From NCBI GenBank assembly GCA_000309075.1, contig CANJ01000021.1, positions 27,331 through 91,330 on the forward strand: a stretch of DNA of 64,000 nucleotides, read 5' to 3'. Each line of letters opens with the position of its first letter. The stretch's first letter is position 1. This document shows positions 21,283 through 32,159 of this stretch, one piece after another. The translations under genes were made by a program, and so were the position numbers. Source of the DNA: Occidentia massiliensis. Lineage in GTDB: Bacteria > Pseudomonadota > Alphaproteobacteria > Rickettsiales > Rickettsiaceae. The notes beneath the pieces were generated by a model that saw only the letters and a list, made by a program, of their open reading frames with translations, had not been told where the DNA came from and did no database searches.

Positions 21283-22479
21283 TTATTTTTCTCTGGATCT
21301 TTTTTTTACAAGATTAGGTTTTGGTAATAAAGACTTAGGAGCTCTTACAGTAGGTGAAATCTCATCAGAATTTTTATTTAATATGTTTTGCTGCATTCCA
21401 AGTATGATCTGTTTTTCAAGATCCGCACTTAACTTATCTGTTTTTCTTACGTCAGGGTTAGAAGTTATATTCACTTTTCCACTTAAATTATTTTTTTGCA
21501 TATTACTATGGTGTCTGACATTGCTTGTTAAAATATCTTTATTACGATTTGGTAAAATTATAATATCTAACATTTTTGTAAATAGTTTTTGCCCATGTTC
21601 TTGTAATTTATAAAAAGTTGTTTTAATTATAGAAATTTTGTTATACCTATCTGTAATTACATCTAACAACTTATTATCAGTTTCACTTTGCCGTAAAAAA
21701 TCCTTATGTAAATTAAATACTTCTTTATCTGGAATATTATTTACTCGTTTTTTAACATCATCTATAATCAAAGATTTTAATTCTATAGATACATTATCTA
21801 AATCATATACCCCTTTTAAATCTTTAATCGAGGCTTTTTTAACTAAAGTATCATATATTAATTTCCTTGTATTGTCTAAACCTAAATTAGATGGAGTACC
21901 TTGAGAATATAAATTTAATGCAGTTTGTAAATCAATATTTTTTGGATTTTGTAAAGTCCATAAATTCTTCATTACCTTAATATCATTATTTAACTTATCA
22001 TTATCACTTTCAGACTTTAAATTAAACCTAGCCATAATTGCTGGTGGAATCATGCTATCAAATTTATCTAAAAACTTTGGATTAATTCTTTTCTTATCAT
22101 AGTTTAATAAATCAATAATATTTAAATAGTTATTTATCGACTGATTTTCTTGTAATGTATCTTTTAAGGATTTATTTGAATCAGTATTTATCTTTACAAT
22201 AAAATTACTAAATAGCTGAGCTTCCTTAGGGTTAATATCTACAGCTTTTTGAATAAAATTTACCAATTTTTGTTTTTGGTCAGCACTTAGAGCAAATTGA
22301 GGATCTTTCGTTAGAACATCGTATAAAAGCTCAGATTGTATAACGATTTGAGCAAATAATAAATTTCTTCTCTCAAGATTATCATGTACACTATTATATG
22401 TTATAGGAATCTTTGAAGATAATATTATAGATAATTTTTCATTTACTAAACTATCTATATTTTGTTCGTTAGCATTCAT
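21283..22479 (-). CDS. Soluble helical protein of unknown function, effector-like
   Basis: A 398-residue protein of unrecognised family. It has no signal peptide or membrane segment and is rich in K, N, D, L and S with a helical character. The first 300 residues look folded. The last 90 are low-complexity and polar, and end in a strongly basic tail (PNLVKKRSREK). A positively charged hydrophilic C-terminus is common in substrates of the Rickettsiales type IV secretion system, so a secreted effector is possible. That is an inference from composition only. It stands alone between cysS and sodB, with gaps of over 200 bases on both sides. Confidence 0.6.
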   Translation of the reverse strand: MNANEQNIDSLVNEKLSIILSSKIPITYNSVHDNLERRNLLFAQIVIQSELLYDVLTKDPQFALSADQKQKLVNFIQKAVDINPKEAQLFSNFIVKINTDSNKSLKDTLQENQSINNYLNIIDLLNYDKKRINPKFLDKFDSMIPPAIMARFNLKSESDNDKLNNDIKVMKNLWTLQNPKNIDLQTALNLYSQGTPSNLGLDNTRKLIYDTLVKKASIKDLKGVYDLDNVSIELKSLIIDDVKKRVNNIPDKEVFNLHKDFLRQSETDNKLLDVITDRYNKISIIKTTFYKLQEHGQKLFTKMLDIIILPNRNKDILTSNVRHHSNMQKNNLSGKVNITSNPDVRKTDKLSADLEKQIILGMQQNILNKNSDEISPTVRAPKSLLPKPNLVKKRSREK

Positions 22480-22600
22480 AATAACTCACATTAAGTTAAA
22501 ACTAATATTAAAAATATATTAATTAAATAAAAATTTTTTCCTTAATATCATAAAGCAGTCCTAAAACAATTATTCAAGTAAACATATTATTATATATTAC

Positions 22601-22629
22601 TTGACTTAATCATAACCTTGCTATATAAT
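22601..22629 (+). promoter_or_regulatory. Near-consensus sigma-70 promoter without a known gene
   Basis: TTGACT (22601-22606), a 17-base spacer and a perfect TATAAT (22624-22629). It points rightward into an interval with no protein gene; the next gene, cysS, runs the other way and ends at 22849. Match and spacing are better than at most promoters one can guess in this window. Confidence 0.5.
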
Positions 22630-22635
22630 AAAAAT

Positions 22636-22816
22636 ATAATATATGTTTTAATTTCTAAATTTAATAATTAAATTAAAAAAATACTTTTAAAATTATACTT
22701 CGTTGTAATTATATTGAGGACTTATTTTTTACCAAAAGTTAAAAGGTGCTGAAATACTTATAGGTTGGCTAAGTATATAAGCTTAGTAAGCTTTGTAGTG
22801 GTGTTAAACTTTTTTT
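22636..22816 (+). ncRNA. Candidate small RNA downstream of the orphan promoter
   Basis: The stretch after the promoter has no ORF, but its second half is visibly less AT-rich than the surroundings. It contains a 7-bp stem-loop (ATACTTA/TAAGTAT, 22754-22776) and a competing AAGCTT-AGT-AAGCTT hairpin (22779-22793). A T7 run follows at 22810-22816, about 16 bases past the hairpin, so it is not a textbook terminator. No known RNA family was recognised. Transcription is an inference. Confidence 0.25.
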
Positions 22817-22848
22817 AAATGTGTGATAGTAATATAGTATTAGTACTT

Positions 22849-24303
22849 TTATTTCTTCACTTTCCAACTAGTAGTGCCATCTGTTTGGTCTGTTAAATTT
22901 ATTCCCTGCTTTAACAATTGCAAGCGAATTTGGTCAGCTAATTGCCAATTTTTCTCTTTTTTAGCCAACATTCTTTGTTCTATTAATAAGTTAATATTAT
23001 CTTCTTGGATTTCATTATTAGACTGGACTTTATCATTAGATAATGCCTGTTGAGGTAGTTGTAATATTCCTATTAAATTTCCTGCATATAACAATGTTTT
23101 AGCTAGCTTCACTTTCTTTCCTATATCAACTTCTATTTTAATTTGCTTAGAAATTCTTAGCAAACAAGTAATTGCTTTATAAGTATTAAGATCATCTAAA
23201 ATTGCATTTATAAAGTCAGAAATATATTCTTGATTTTTAAGGTCTTGATCGCTCACTGATTTACACTGTAAATCTTGATTATTACCTACTTCCATATTTA
23301 CATATTCCAAGGTATCATATAAAGAATTAATTATGTTTTTGGCATCATATAAAACTTTATCACTAAAATCCAACGGCTTTCTATAATGAGTATTAAGAAA
23401 CATTAATCTTATTATTTCTCCAGCAATATTCTGCTTTCTTAGATCTCGAACAGTAATAAAATTACCTAATGATTTACTCATTTTTTCACCTCTTACAGTT
23501 AAAAACCCATTATGTACCCAATATGATGCATAGTTTGAACCTGGAAAAGCACACCTACTTTGAGCTATTTCATTACTATGATGCGGGAATATTAAATCAA
23601 CCCCCCCACCATGTATATCAAAATTTTTTCCTAAGAATTTATAACTCATAGCTGAACATTCAATATGCCAACCTGGTCTTCCTATACCCCATGGACTTTT
23701 AAATACTGAATTTACATCATCACTTTCATCTTTAGCTGGCTTCCATAATACAAAATCAGCAAAATATCGCTTTTGTTGACTTTCTTCAATTCTAACATTA
23801 GGTATCATATCTTTAAATACCCGATTTGAAAGTATATTATAATCTTTAAAACTCTTAACAGAAAAATATACATGACCACTGTTAGTAACATAAGCATTTT
23901 TACTTTGAATCAAACGCTCTATTATGTTGATCATAACATCTATATTATCAGTAGCACGTGGTTCAACTGTGGGTGTTAAGCAACCAAGATAATTCATATC
24001 TTCATGAAAATCTATAATAGTATTATGTGTTAACTTAGATATATTTATTTTAAGTTCCCTAGCTCTGTCTATAATTTTATCATCAATATCAGTAATATTT
24101 CTAACATAAACTATGTTTTGAACACCATATATTAACCTTAAAACCCTATATAATACATCATATATTACCATACAACGAGCATTACCAATATGAGGTATAT
24201 CATAAATAGTAGGACCACACACATACATTTTTACATTGTTGCTATCAATTGGAACAAATTCTTCTTTTTGCCTAGAAATAGTATTGTAAAGATATAAAAT
24301 CAT
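22849..24303 (-). CDS. cysS: Cysteinyl-tRNA synthetase
   Basis: Charges tRNA-Cys. The 484 residues are a little above the usual length. The class I signatures are clear: [16 protein letters not shown] (zinc-ligand Cys and the HIGH-equivalent HIGN) and [11 protein letters not shown] (KMSKS). Between them are the zinc-binding WHIECSAMS and [19 protein letters not shown]. The C-terminal helical region ends in [15 protein letters not shown], as in other bacterial enzymes. It is a single gene, transcribed away from the histidine kinase gene. Confidence 0.97.
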   Translation of the reverse strand: MILYLYNTISRQKEEFVPIDSNNVKMYVCGPTIYDIPHIGNARCMVIYDVLYRVLRLIYGVQNIVYVRNITDIDDKIIDRARELKINISKLTHNTIIDFHEDMNYLGCLTPTVEPRATDNIDVMINIIERLIQSKNAYVTNSGHVYFSVKSFKDYNILSNRVFKDMIPNVRIEESQQKRYFADFVLWKPAKDESDDVNSVFKSPWGIGRPGWHIECSAMSYKFLGKNFDIHGGGVDLIFPHHSNEIAQSRCAFPGSNYASYWVHNGFLTVRGEKMSKSLGNFITVRDLRKQNIAGEIIRLMFLNTHYRKPLDFSDKVLYDAKNIINSLYDTLEYVNMEVGNNQDLQCKSVSDQDLKNQEYISDFINAILDDLNTYKAITCLLRISKQIKIEVDIGKKVKLAKTLLYAGNLIGILQLPQQALSNDKVQSNNEIQEDNINLLIEQRMLAKKEKNWQLADQIRLQLLKQGINLTDQTDGTTSWKVKK

Positions 24304-24411
24304 AAGTATTATTGTATTTTATAAAATAAACTAGCACGTTAAAATATAGCATTTATAGTTTTTTTTTAATCATAGCCAAAATAAAATTTAGGTTCCCTCA
24401 ACGCTATTCTT

Positions 24412-26167
24412 ATGAATATTATCACTCTAAACAATGATGACACCGAAGAACCAAAATTTCCTTCTTTAATACTTAAAATCATAATAACAGTTACAATAAA
24501 TTTAACATTTTTATTAACGTTCTTTTTTTCTATAAAAATTTATTCTCACCAGAAAAAAAAATAATCGATACTTTTAACTATGAAGCTAAGCAACTACAAG
24601 AACAGTTTCAAGACATTACTGATCAAACAGTTTATTTGATTAACTTCCTTCAACAACAGGTAAGCTACCAAAACAATAACAAAAAATCAATACAAAGGAT
24701 ACTTCCATTGATGGAAGAATTAATCTCAAGAAAAAAAATATAATAAAATATAATAACATATTTTGGGTTGATGGTAAATCTAATACAATGACAATAATTG
24801 TAGGTAACATCAACAATTATTCTACCTCTTTTAACAATTTTAAAGACAATCCATATATATCGTTAAGTCAAAAAATGCCAGATAAAATATTTTTGTATGG
24901 GTTAAAGAATACAATCAATTGCTTTCAAGCTGCTATAAGTACAGTAAATAATGTTAGTAAGCATATAAATTCATTAATAGTAGAATTTGACTTGAACATA
25001 TTAATTAAACTATTTAATAATAGCAAAAAAGGTAAATATATGTCATTTGCAATTATTAACTGTGATATGGAGATAATTGCTCAATCAAAGCCTAAATTTG
25101 ATGAAAGAATAGAAACAATTAAAAATTTATTGAAAAATACAAAAGCATTATATTTAATCAAACAACATTATTATGAAAAACAAAAATTCAATATTGACTC
25201 TAAACTAGAATTATATGATGTAAATATATTAAAAAACAAAAATTATTATATAACTAAGATACCATATCATCCCTTTATACTAATCCTTCATATCAATCCA
25301 AACATCCTTAAACAAAAGCTCTTTAACCATATAGTTGCAATGCTAATAGATACATTTATGATGTGCATATGTTTTATAATAGTTATTATTGCTATCTATA
25401 AAAGAGAAAATTGGTTGCGCTTTCAGGCTGAACAAGCATACCAAGTTGCTAAACATGCTACTCAAGCAAAATCAGAGTTTTTATCTTTTACTGCTCATGA
25501 AATTCGTTCACAGTTAGGATTTATAATAACTGGGTCAGAGATTATGAAAAAAAATTTACTAGCTATAATTCCTGAAGTTTATAATCACTATATAAATGGA
25601 ATCCATAAAAATGCAAAATTAATATTAGATTTTATTGACGACATATTAGATGAAGCCCGTATAGTAACTGGATCATTTAAAATAACCTACTCAGTGGTTA
25701 ATATTTTAAATATTATAGATGATGTAGAAAAAATAAACTTGATCAGATTTAATAATAGAAAAATTACAATTAACAAAGAATATATTTCTAATCCATTACC
25801 AATGGTACATTGCGACAGTACAAGAATGTTACAAATAATCAATAATCTAATTAGCAACGCTATAAAGTACTCATTAGACGATACGACAATTATATTAAAG
25901 GTAAAATTAACTATTAAAGGTATGGAAATATCAATTATAGACCAAGGCATAGGTATGAGTGCAGAAGAAATTGCAGCAGCATTAAAAATATATGGTACAA
26001 CTCATAAAAATCAGGTAAAATTAGCAGAGTCTCATGGTTTAGGTCTAAAAATTGTAAAAATTCTTTTAGATGCACATAAAGCAGAACTTAACATTACAAG
26101 TAAAAAAAATATTGGCACAACAGTGACTATTTTACTACCTAATCACATGTTACTTTTTGACAGTTAA
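24412..26167 (+). CDS. Membrane sensor histidine kinase, two frameshifts in the N-terminus
   Basis: Two-component sensor kinase. The catalytic part is intact (24788-26167). Counting from the Met at 24788, it has a second membrane helix (about 181-204), the HisKA H-box with H237 (FTAHEIRSQLG), the N-box (NNLISNAIKYS), G1 DQGIGM (385-390) and G2 HGLGL. Upstream, an ATG at 24412 starts a segment with a clear first membrane helix that stops after QKKK. A middle segment (ending ELISRKKI) continues the periplasmic sensor region in another frame. The breaks are an A9 tract (24553-24561) and an A8 tract (24731-24738). One extra A in each joins all three into about 585 residues. It may pair with DivK/PleD (PleC/DivJ-like), but the input and partner are unknown. 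It is followed closely by rodA. Confidence 0.82.
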
Positions 26168-26180
26168 GAAATTTATTAAC

Positions 26181-27322
26181 ATGAAATATTATCCAGCTAA
26201 TATAATATATACAATAAAAATTAAGTTTTCTGAGTTACCGTTTGGGCTAATATCTTTAGTATCTATAGTTTGCATAACTGGGTTTAGTATTTTATACTCA
26301 GCTGCTGGGGGTAGCTTTTATCCATGGGCATATAAACAAATTCTCTACTACATCATGTTTATGCCTCTTGCTATATTATTAGCATTAATTGATATAAAAT
26401 ATATCTATAAATATTCTTACTTTCTTTATTTCCTAACTTGCGTTATGCTATTTACTGTTGAAGCTTTTGGTCATTCTGCTATGGGAGCAAAAAGATGGAT
26501 AGGGATAGGAATTAATAGTATTAAAATTCAGCCTTCTGAATTAATTAAAATTTCAGTAATTTTAATGCTTGCTAGATATTTTCATAATTTAAATCTTTAT
26601 GAATTAAGGAAGTTACACCATATAATTATTTCTATAATTATTACTTTAATACCAATTAGCTTAATAATGAAGCAGCCTGATCTAGGTACAGGAATAGTAA
26701 CTTTATTGATTGTTGCTTTTATCTTTTTCACTGCTGGAGTAGAATTATGGAAATTTGGTGTTATTTTTATCGCTGGGATAATATCTTTGCCCTTAATTTG
26801 GAGCTTTTTACGCGAATATCAAAAAAAAGAGTAATGGTATTTTTAAATCCAGAACTTGATCCTTTAAGTGCTGGATATAATATTATACAATCTAAAATTG
26901 CAATTGGTTCTGGTGGTTTAGATGGTAAAGGACTAACAAAAGGTACTCAAAGTTATTTAAGCTTTTTACCTGAACATCAAACAGACTTTATTTTTGCATG
27001 TCTATCAGAAGAACTAGGTTTTATAGGTGGAATGTTCTTATTAATAATATTTTTTTTAATAATTTATTATTCATTAATTATTTCGATTAATTCAAGAAGT
27101 ACATTCGGTAAGTTGGTAGCAGCAGGTGTTACTTCTATGTTTTTTTGCCATATTTTTATAAATATTGGTATGGTTACAGGATTACTTCCAGTTGTTGGTA
27201 TTCCTTTACCTTTTATATCTTATGGCGGTACAATGATTGGATCTATGCTAATAGGTATTGGTCTTATAATGAATGTTCACATCCACCAAAATGTTAATAT
27301 AAATAAAGGTAGTTATTTATGA
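26181..27322 (+). CDS. rodA: Rod-shape SEDS glycosyltransferase RodA, one frameshift
   Basis: Peptidoglycan polymerase of the elongation machinery, working with PBP2. The ATG at 26181 is preferred over an upstream TTG. The first frame gives the N-terminal helices (GFSILYSAAGG, GAKRWIGIG, IQPSELIKI) and ends at LREYQKKE. The second frame starts in the middle of a conserved block (FLNPELDPLSAGYNIIQSKIA) and carries GTQSYLSFLPEHQTDFIF and the last helices. The break is an A8 tract at 26821-26828. One extra A restores YQKKRVMVFLNPE and a 380-residue protein of normal size. The stop overlaps the mreD start by four bases. Confidence 0.9.
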
Positions 27323-27816
27323 CTAAATTTATACTTTTAAAATTATCAATTTTTCATATTGTTATTACTTTTTTTACAATATTTAATATGATATCTTTCA
27401 AGCTAGGAGTAAATAATGCTATTTTACCAATCTTTGAAACTTGCATTGTTTATTATGCTAGTCTATATCACCATTCTTCACTACTTCCAATGTTTAGTTA
27501 TGGTTTGATAATAGATTTCTTCCAAGGAAATCGTCTTTGTACTACATCTCTTACTTTTATAATTTCTTTTTTGCTGTTTACCAGTATACAAAAAAAATTC
27601 AAACTACTAAGTTATTTTTACACTTGTATCATTTTTCCCATATATTTAATATTATTTATTGCTTTTAAGTTTTTTCTAATTTCAATGTATAGTAATGTAC
27701 ATATTAACTACCAGTATACTATTTTACAAATTATAAACACAACTCTATTTTATTTACCTATAAGTAAAGCTTTACAATATATTTTAAATAATTTTATACT
27801 TAATAATGCTACCTAG
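27319..27816 (+). CDS. mreD: Rod shape-determining protein MreD
   Basis: Small integral membrane protein of the elongasome. The 165 residues form about five hydrophobic helices and are poorly conserved, as usual for MreD. SYGLIIDFFQGNRLCTTSLTFIISF is the recognisable family stretch (a DxxxG-like loop followed by a helix). The identification rests partly on position: it overlaps rodA by four bases and mrdA by eleven, so the three are one operon. No mreB or mreC lies in the window. Confidence 0.82.
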   Translation: MTKFILLKLSIFHIVITFFTIFNMISFKLGVNNAILPIFETCIVYYASLYHHSSLLPMFSYGLIIDFFQGNRLCTTSLTFIISFLLFTSIQKKFKLLSYFYTCIIFPIYLILFIAFKFFLISMYSNVHINYQYTILQIINTTLFYLPISKALQYILNNFILNNAT

Positions 27817-29596
27817 CAAAGTACGTAAAAATCAATTAATTACTCGTAGAACTTTTTTGCTTTTAATAGCAAAATTAGGATTACTAGGTGTACTAGCTAG
27901 TAGGATATTTTATTTACAAATATTAAAATCTAGCCAATATAAAATTCTTTCTGAAAAAAATAGAATAAATATAATCATGTTACCTTCTAAAAGGGGTAAA
28001 ATTTTAGATTGTAAAGGTAACGTTTTAGCAGTAAATCAATTATTTTTTCGGGTCCTAATTGATAAAAACATTCTAGCTAAAAATAATACCCTTTCTACAG
28101 AATCACTATATAAAATTTTAGAATTAACAGAAGAAGAACAGGAAAATATAAATGAACAAATATTTAAAGCTAAAAGTCATGATTGTATTACTATAGCAGA
28201 AAATATTTCTTGGCAACAATTAGTTGCCATAGAGGAGCAAGCTTTAGACCTACCTGGAGTCTATATTGATTCTATAGAGTTTAGAACTTATCCTTATTCA
28301 CTTTCTACATCACATATTCTAGGCTATACATCATTACCAAATAGCAAAGAAAAATCTATATTAAAAATAAAGAATGCTAATATTAATATTGGTAAAGTTG
28401 GGGTTGAAAAAAGCTTTGAAGAGGAGTTAAGGGGAACTTTTGGATTTAAAAAAGTTGAGGTTAATGCTCATGGTTTAACTATTAGAGAACTAGATACTAT
28501 GCCTAGTACCTCTGGTCAGGACTTGGCTCTTAGTATTGATATAAACTTGCAAAATAAACTTTATGAAATGTTTAACAATTGCCATGGAGCAGCAATATTA
28601 ACTGAAACAGATACAGGTAAAATTAAAGCACTAATATCTGCTCCAGGATATGATACTAACAGTTTTTCAAAAGGTGTTAACACTGAATATTGGCAATCAC
28701 TTAATAACGATCCATACAAGCCATTAATTAATAAGGCATCACAATCTTTATATCCTCCAGGATCAATATTTAAATTAATCACAATACTTGCTGCTTTGGA
28801 ATATGGTATTGACCCCAAAACAACTATATATTGTAATGGAAAAAGTTTTGTTGGTAATAAAAATTTTTGTTGCTGGTACCATTCTGGCCATGGAAACATA
28901 GATATGGCAAATGCAACTAAACATTCCTGCAATAGTTACATGTATTATATTGCTAAAATAATTGGCCCAAATAATATTTTATCTGTAGCTAAAAAATTAG
29001 GATTTGGTAACAAGACTGGCATTAACCTATTGGAAGAAATAGCTGGATTCTTACCAACTCCTGATTGGAAAAGAAAAAAAATGAATTCTAAATGGATGTT
29101 AGGCGACACTTTAAATATATCTATTGGTCAAGGGTATATCTCTGCTACCCCTTTGCAACTTGCAAGAATGATTACAAGCATAGCTAATGGTGAAAAATTA
29201 TTACAATTGAGCTTAATTCAAAAAGATAATAATTATCATCAAACTTTAAATATTGATAAAAAGCATATTGACTTTATTCATAAATCTTTAAAATCAGTAG
29301 TAAATGAAATTGGTGGTACTGCCTATTCTAATAATAATTTAGACATAAGAATCTCTGGTAAAACTGGTACAGCCCAGGTAAAATCTAAAAAAAGCAGAAA
29401 TGATGATTTTAGTAAAGAATCCATACCATGGCAGATGAGAAACCATGGACTATTTGTCGGATTTGCTCCATCTGATAATCCTAAATACGCTATCTCTGTA
29501 ATAGTTGAACATGGTAAAAGTGGAGCCAAAGCAGCAGCTCCTATAGCTAAGAACATCTTGGCAGAAGCTCTGCAACAAGGTAAAGAATATATTTAA
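27806..29596 (+). CDS. mrdA: Penicillin-binding protein 2, elongation transpeptidase
   Basis: Cross-links peptidoglycan during cell elongation with RodA. The 596 residues contain an N-terminal membrane anchor (about 16-37), a dimerisation/pedestal region (KRGKILDCKGNVLAVN, and GKVGVEKSFEEELRG) and the transpeptidase domain. The active-site motifs are S320-xx-K323 (PPGSIFKL), S374-C-N376 (HSCNSYMY) and KTG at 519-521 (GKTGTAQ). All catalytic residues are present. It is the last gene of the rodA-mreD-mrdA operon and converges on mraY with about 70 bases between stops. Confidence 0.96.
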   Translation: MLPSKVRKNQLITRRTFLLLIAKLGLLGVLASRIFYLQILKSSQYKILSEKNRINIIMLPSKRGKILDCKGNVLAVNQLFFRVLIDKNILAKNNTLSTESLYKILELTEEEQENINEQIFKAKSHDCITIAENISWQQLVAIEEQALDLPGVYIDSIEFRTYPYSLSTSHILGYTSLPNSKEKSILKIKNANINIGKVGVEKSFEEELRGTFGFKKVEVNAHGLTIRELDTMPSTSGQDLALSIDINLQNKLYEMFNNCHGAAILTETDTGKIKALISAPGYDTNSFSKGVNTEYWQSLNNDPYKPLINKASQSLYPPGSIFKLITILAALEYGIDPKTTIYCNGKSFVGNKNFCCWYHSGHGNIDMANATKHSCNSYMYYIAKIIGPNNILSVAKKLGFGNKTGINLLEEIAGFLPTPDWKRKKMNSKWMLGDTLNISIGQGYISATPLQLARMITSIANGEKLLQLSLIQKDNNYHQTLNIDKKHIDFIHKSLKSVVNEIGGTAYSNNNLDIRISGKTGTAQVKSKKSRNDDFSKESIPWQMRNHGLFVGFAPSDNPKYAISVIVEHGKSGAKAAAPIAKNILAEALQQGKEYI

Positions 29597-29668
29597 ATAT
29601 ACAAAATCTATTTTATAAAGTTATCATTTTATTATTTAAATTTATACTAATTTATTGATAAATTAATA

Positions 29669-30772
29669 TTATCTTAATTTCAAAGTAGATAGACCAATTA
29701 ATGCAAAAATCACTGATAAAATCCAAAACCTAATTACTACCTTTGATTCTGGCCAACCTTGTTTTTCAAAATGATGATGTAAAGGAGCCATTTTAAAAAT
29801 ACGTTTTCCCCCTGAAAATTTAAAATAATACACTTGAATTAAAACTGACAAAGTTTCTATTACAAATAACCCACCAATTATACTAAGCACTACCTCACTT
29901 TTACTAATAACACTAATTATACCAAGGGCTCCGCCAAGAGCTAAACTACCAGTGTCTCCCATAAATATTTCAGCAGGTTGAGAATTATACCATAAAAATC
30001 CAAGACTTGCCCCTACAATTGCTGAACATAAAACTGTTAATTCAGAAATATAAGTGATATATGAAATCTGTAAATAATCTGCATAAAATATATTTCCAGC
30101 TAAATAGCAAACAATAGCAAAACATAAAGAAACTATTGCTATTGGCATAATAGCTAGCCCATCTAATCCATCTGTTAAATTTACAGCGTTGGATGAACCA
30201 ATAACTACAAACATGGAAAATGGAATATAAAAAATTCCTAAATCAATAGTTAATTTTTTAAAAAATGGAATTACCAAACTATCTGCAAATTTTGGATCTA
30301 AATGATAATGAATAATTGTACAACTAATTAAACTAATAATAAATTGTATTAACAATTTTGTCTTGCCACGTACACCTTTTGTATTGCTTTTTTTAACTAC
30401 CTTTTGATAGTCATCTATAAAACCAAGAATTGCAAAACTAATCATTGTAAACAAAGTTACAAGTACATATATATTTGTTATATCGGTGAGAATTAAAGTT
30501 GATATTGTTATAGACCCAACTACAACAATACCACCCATAGTTGGCGTACCAGCTTTAACTTGGTGTGATACTGGAATATCATTTCTAATTGGTTGCCCAG
30601 ATTTTTGCCACGATTTAAGATAGTTAATAAGTAAAGGACTAACAGTAAGGCATATAATTAAGTTCAATAAAATAGCAACACCACTTCTAAAAGTTATGTA
30701 ATGAAAAAGATTAGCAATATGAGAAGTATGTATATATGGCAAAAGTAAATTATACAGCACTCTTCTCCCCAC
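29669..30772 (-). CDS. mraY: Phospho-MurNAc-pentapeptide transferase MraY
   Basis: Integral membrane enzyme that makes lipid I from UDP-MurNAc-pentapeptide and undecaprenyl phosphate. The 367 residues have about ten helices. Diagnostic motifs are GTPTMGG, the FIDDYQK aspartates, [25 protein letters not shown] and PLHHHFEK. The start overlaps the end of murF by 23 bases, making it the last gene of the leftward wall operon. Confidence 0.96.
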   Translation of the reverse strand: MGRRVLYNLLLPYIHTSHIANLFHYITFRSGVAILLNLIICLTVSPLLINYLKSWQKSGQPIRNDIPVSHQVKAGTPTMGGIVVVGSITISTLILTDITNIYVLVTLFTMISFAILGFIDDYQKVVKKSNTKGVRGKTKLLIQFIISLISCTIIHYHLDPKFADSLVIPFFKKLTIDLGIFYIPFSMFVVIGSSNAVNLTDGLDGLAIMPIAIVSLCFAIVCYLAGNIFYADYLQISYITYISELTVLCSAIVGASLGFLWYNSQPAEIFMGDTGSLALGGALGIISVISKSEVVLSIIGGLFVIETLSVLIQVYYFKFSGGKRIFKMAPLHHHFEKQGWPESKVVIRFWILSVIFALIGLSTLKLR

Positions 30773-32159
30773 ATTCCTGCATCAAATTTTCTAAGATTAA
30801 TTTAAGCCTCATACTATTTGCACCTTTAATAAGAACAAGATCACCATCATATAACAGCAAAGATAGATGACCTAATAAATCATCAACATCATTATAGTGG
30901 TTAATTCTTAATTCACAAGGTAATAATTCATATAATTCCCCCATTAAAGAACCAATAGTAATAACTTTATCAATTTTATGATTTTTAATATCATTAATAA
31001 GATCTAAGTGATACTCTCTAGCATTACTACCAAGCTCTTTCATATCACTTAAAATAGCTACTTTTCTTTTAGATTTAATTGTACCTAATAACTTTAAAGC
31101 AGCTTTCATTGAAGCTGGACTTGCATTATAGCAATCATTTATTATAGATAAAGAATTACCACAATAATTTACCAAATGAATTCTACCACGTTCTTCTTGA
31201 TTTTCTAAATCTGCAATAGCTGCAAGTACCCTTTTTATATCTAATTTATAAATGGTACTTACCAGTAACACTAAAGTAATATTTAGAGCATGTTCATAGC
31301 CAATAATTTTAGTATTAAAACTCCAAATACAACTACCACAACTAATAGTAATGGTAGAACTACTGTTCTTATTATTGTAACAATAACTAACTAATCTGCT
31401 ATCGGCATCTCTACAACCGCTAAAAGTAAAAATTTTGTTGATTCCTAACTTCTTAATATTCTCTATTTGTTTCTTTAACAAAATACTATCAGCATTAACT
31501 ACAGCAACTCCATCCTTAACTACTCTCTCAAAAATCTCACATTTAGCATCGGTTAACTCTTCTAATGAATTAAAAAACTCAGTATGAGCTGGATAAATAT
31601 TAGTAATTACAGCAAGATCAATTTTTAACATCTGTACCATCTTTCTAATTTCTCCACTACGACTCATACCTAACTCTAAAATAGCATATTCTGTATCAAG
31701 TGGAATAGAAGAAAGATTTAGTAAAAGACCTAAAAAATTATTGAAATTTTTTCTACTAGCAAATGTTCGATGACAAGAACTAAATGCTCTTTTCATTATC
31801 TCTTTTGTTGACGTTTTACCAACACTACCTGTAACAGTAATAAATTTAGTATTGACCGATTGCTGGCATTTATAATTTGCAAGTTTTAACAATGCTTCTG
31901 CTGTATCATTTACTAAAATACATTTATCCTTTGCAATATTATCAATTGGCTTACTAATTATTATACAAACTGCACCAAAATTACATGCTTCTAATACAAA
32001 CTTATGACCATCACCTTTACCACCACTGAGAGCTATAAACAAGTCACCTGGTTGTACATCTTTTGAATTAAACTGTACTATACCTGTCACACTTATATTA
32101 TCAGGAACATTTACTCCTAACGCTATAGCTAAATCTGTAGTTGACCAAATATTACTCAC
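30750..32159 (-). CDS. murF: UDP-MurNAc-tripeptide--D-alanyl-D-alanine ligase MurF
   Basis: Adds D-Ala-D-Ala to the UDP-MurNAc-tripeptide in the cytoplasm. The protein has 469 residues. The Mur ligase ATP loop [11 protein letters not shown] is near residue 110. The central domain follows ([22 protein letters not shown]) and the C-terminal domain has [16 protein letters not shown]. It overlaps murE by one base and mraY by 23 bases. Confidence 0.95.
   Translation of the reverse strand: MSNIWSTTDLAIALGVNVPDNISVTGIVQFNSKDVQPGDLFIALSGGKGDGHKFVLEACNFGAVCIIISKPIDNIAKDKCILVNDTAEALLKLANYKCQQSVNTKFITVTGSVGKTSTKEIMKRAFSSCHRTFASRKNFNNFLGLLLNLSSIPLDTEYAILELGMSRSGEIRKMVQMLKIDLAVITNIYPAHTEFFNSLEELTDAKCEIFERVVKDGVAVVNADSILLKKQIENIKKLGINKIFTFSGCRDADSRLVSYCYNNKNSSSTITISCGSCIWSFNTKIIGYEHALNITLVLLVSTIYKLDIKRVLAAIADLENQEERGRIHLVNYCGNSLSIINDCYNASPASMKAALKLLGTIKSKRKVAILSDMKELGSNAREYHLDLINDIKNHKIDKVITIGSLMGELYELLPCELRINHYNDVDDLLGHLSLLLYDGDLVLIKGANSMRLKLILENLMQECGEKSAV

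Noticed and set aside
26821..26828. rodA break considered as programmed ribosomal frameshifting
   Set aside because: There is an A8 slippery run but no visible downstream pseudoknot, and the same one-A deficit recurs in unrelated genes, so a shared tract-length cause is preferred.
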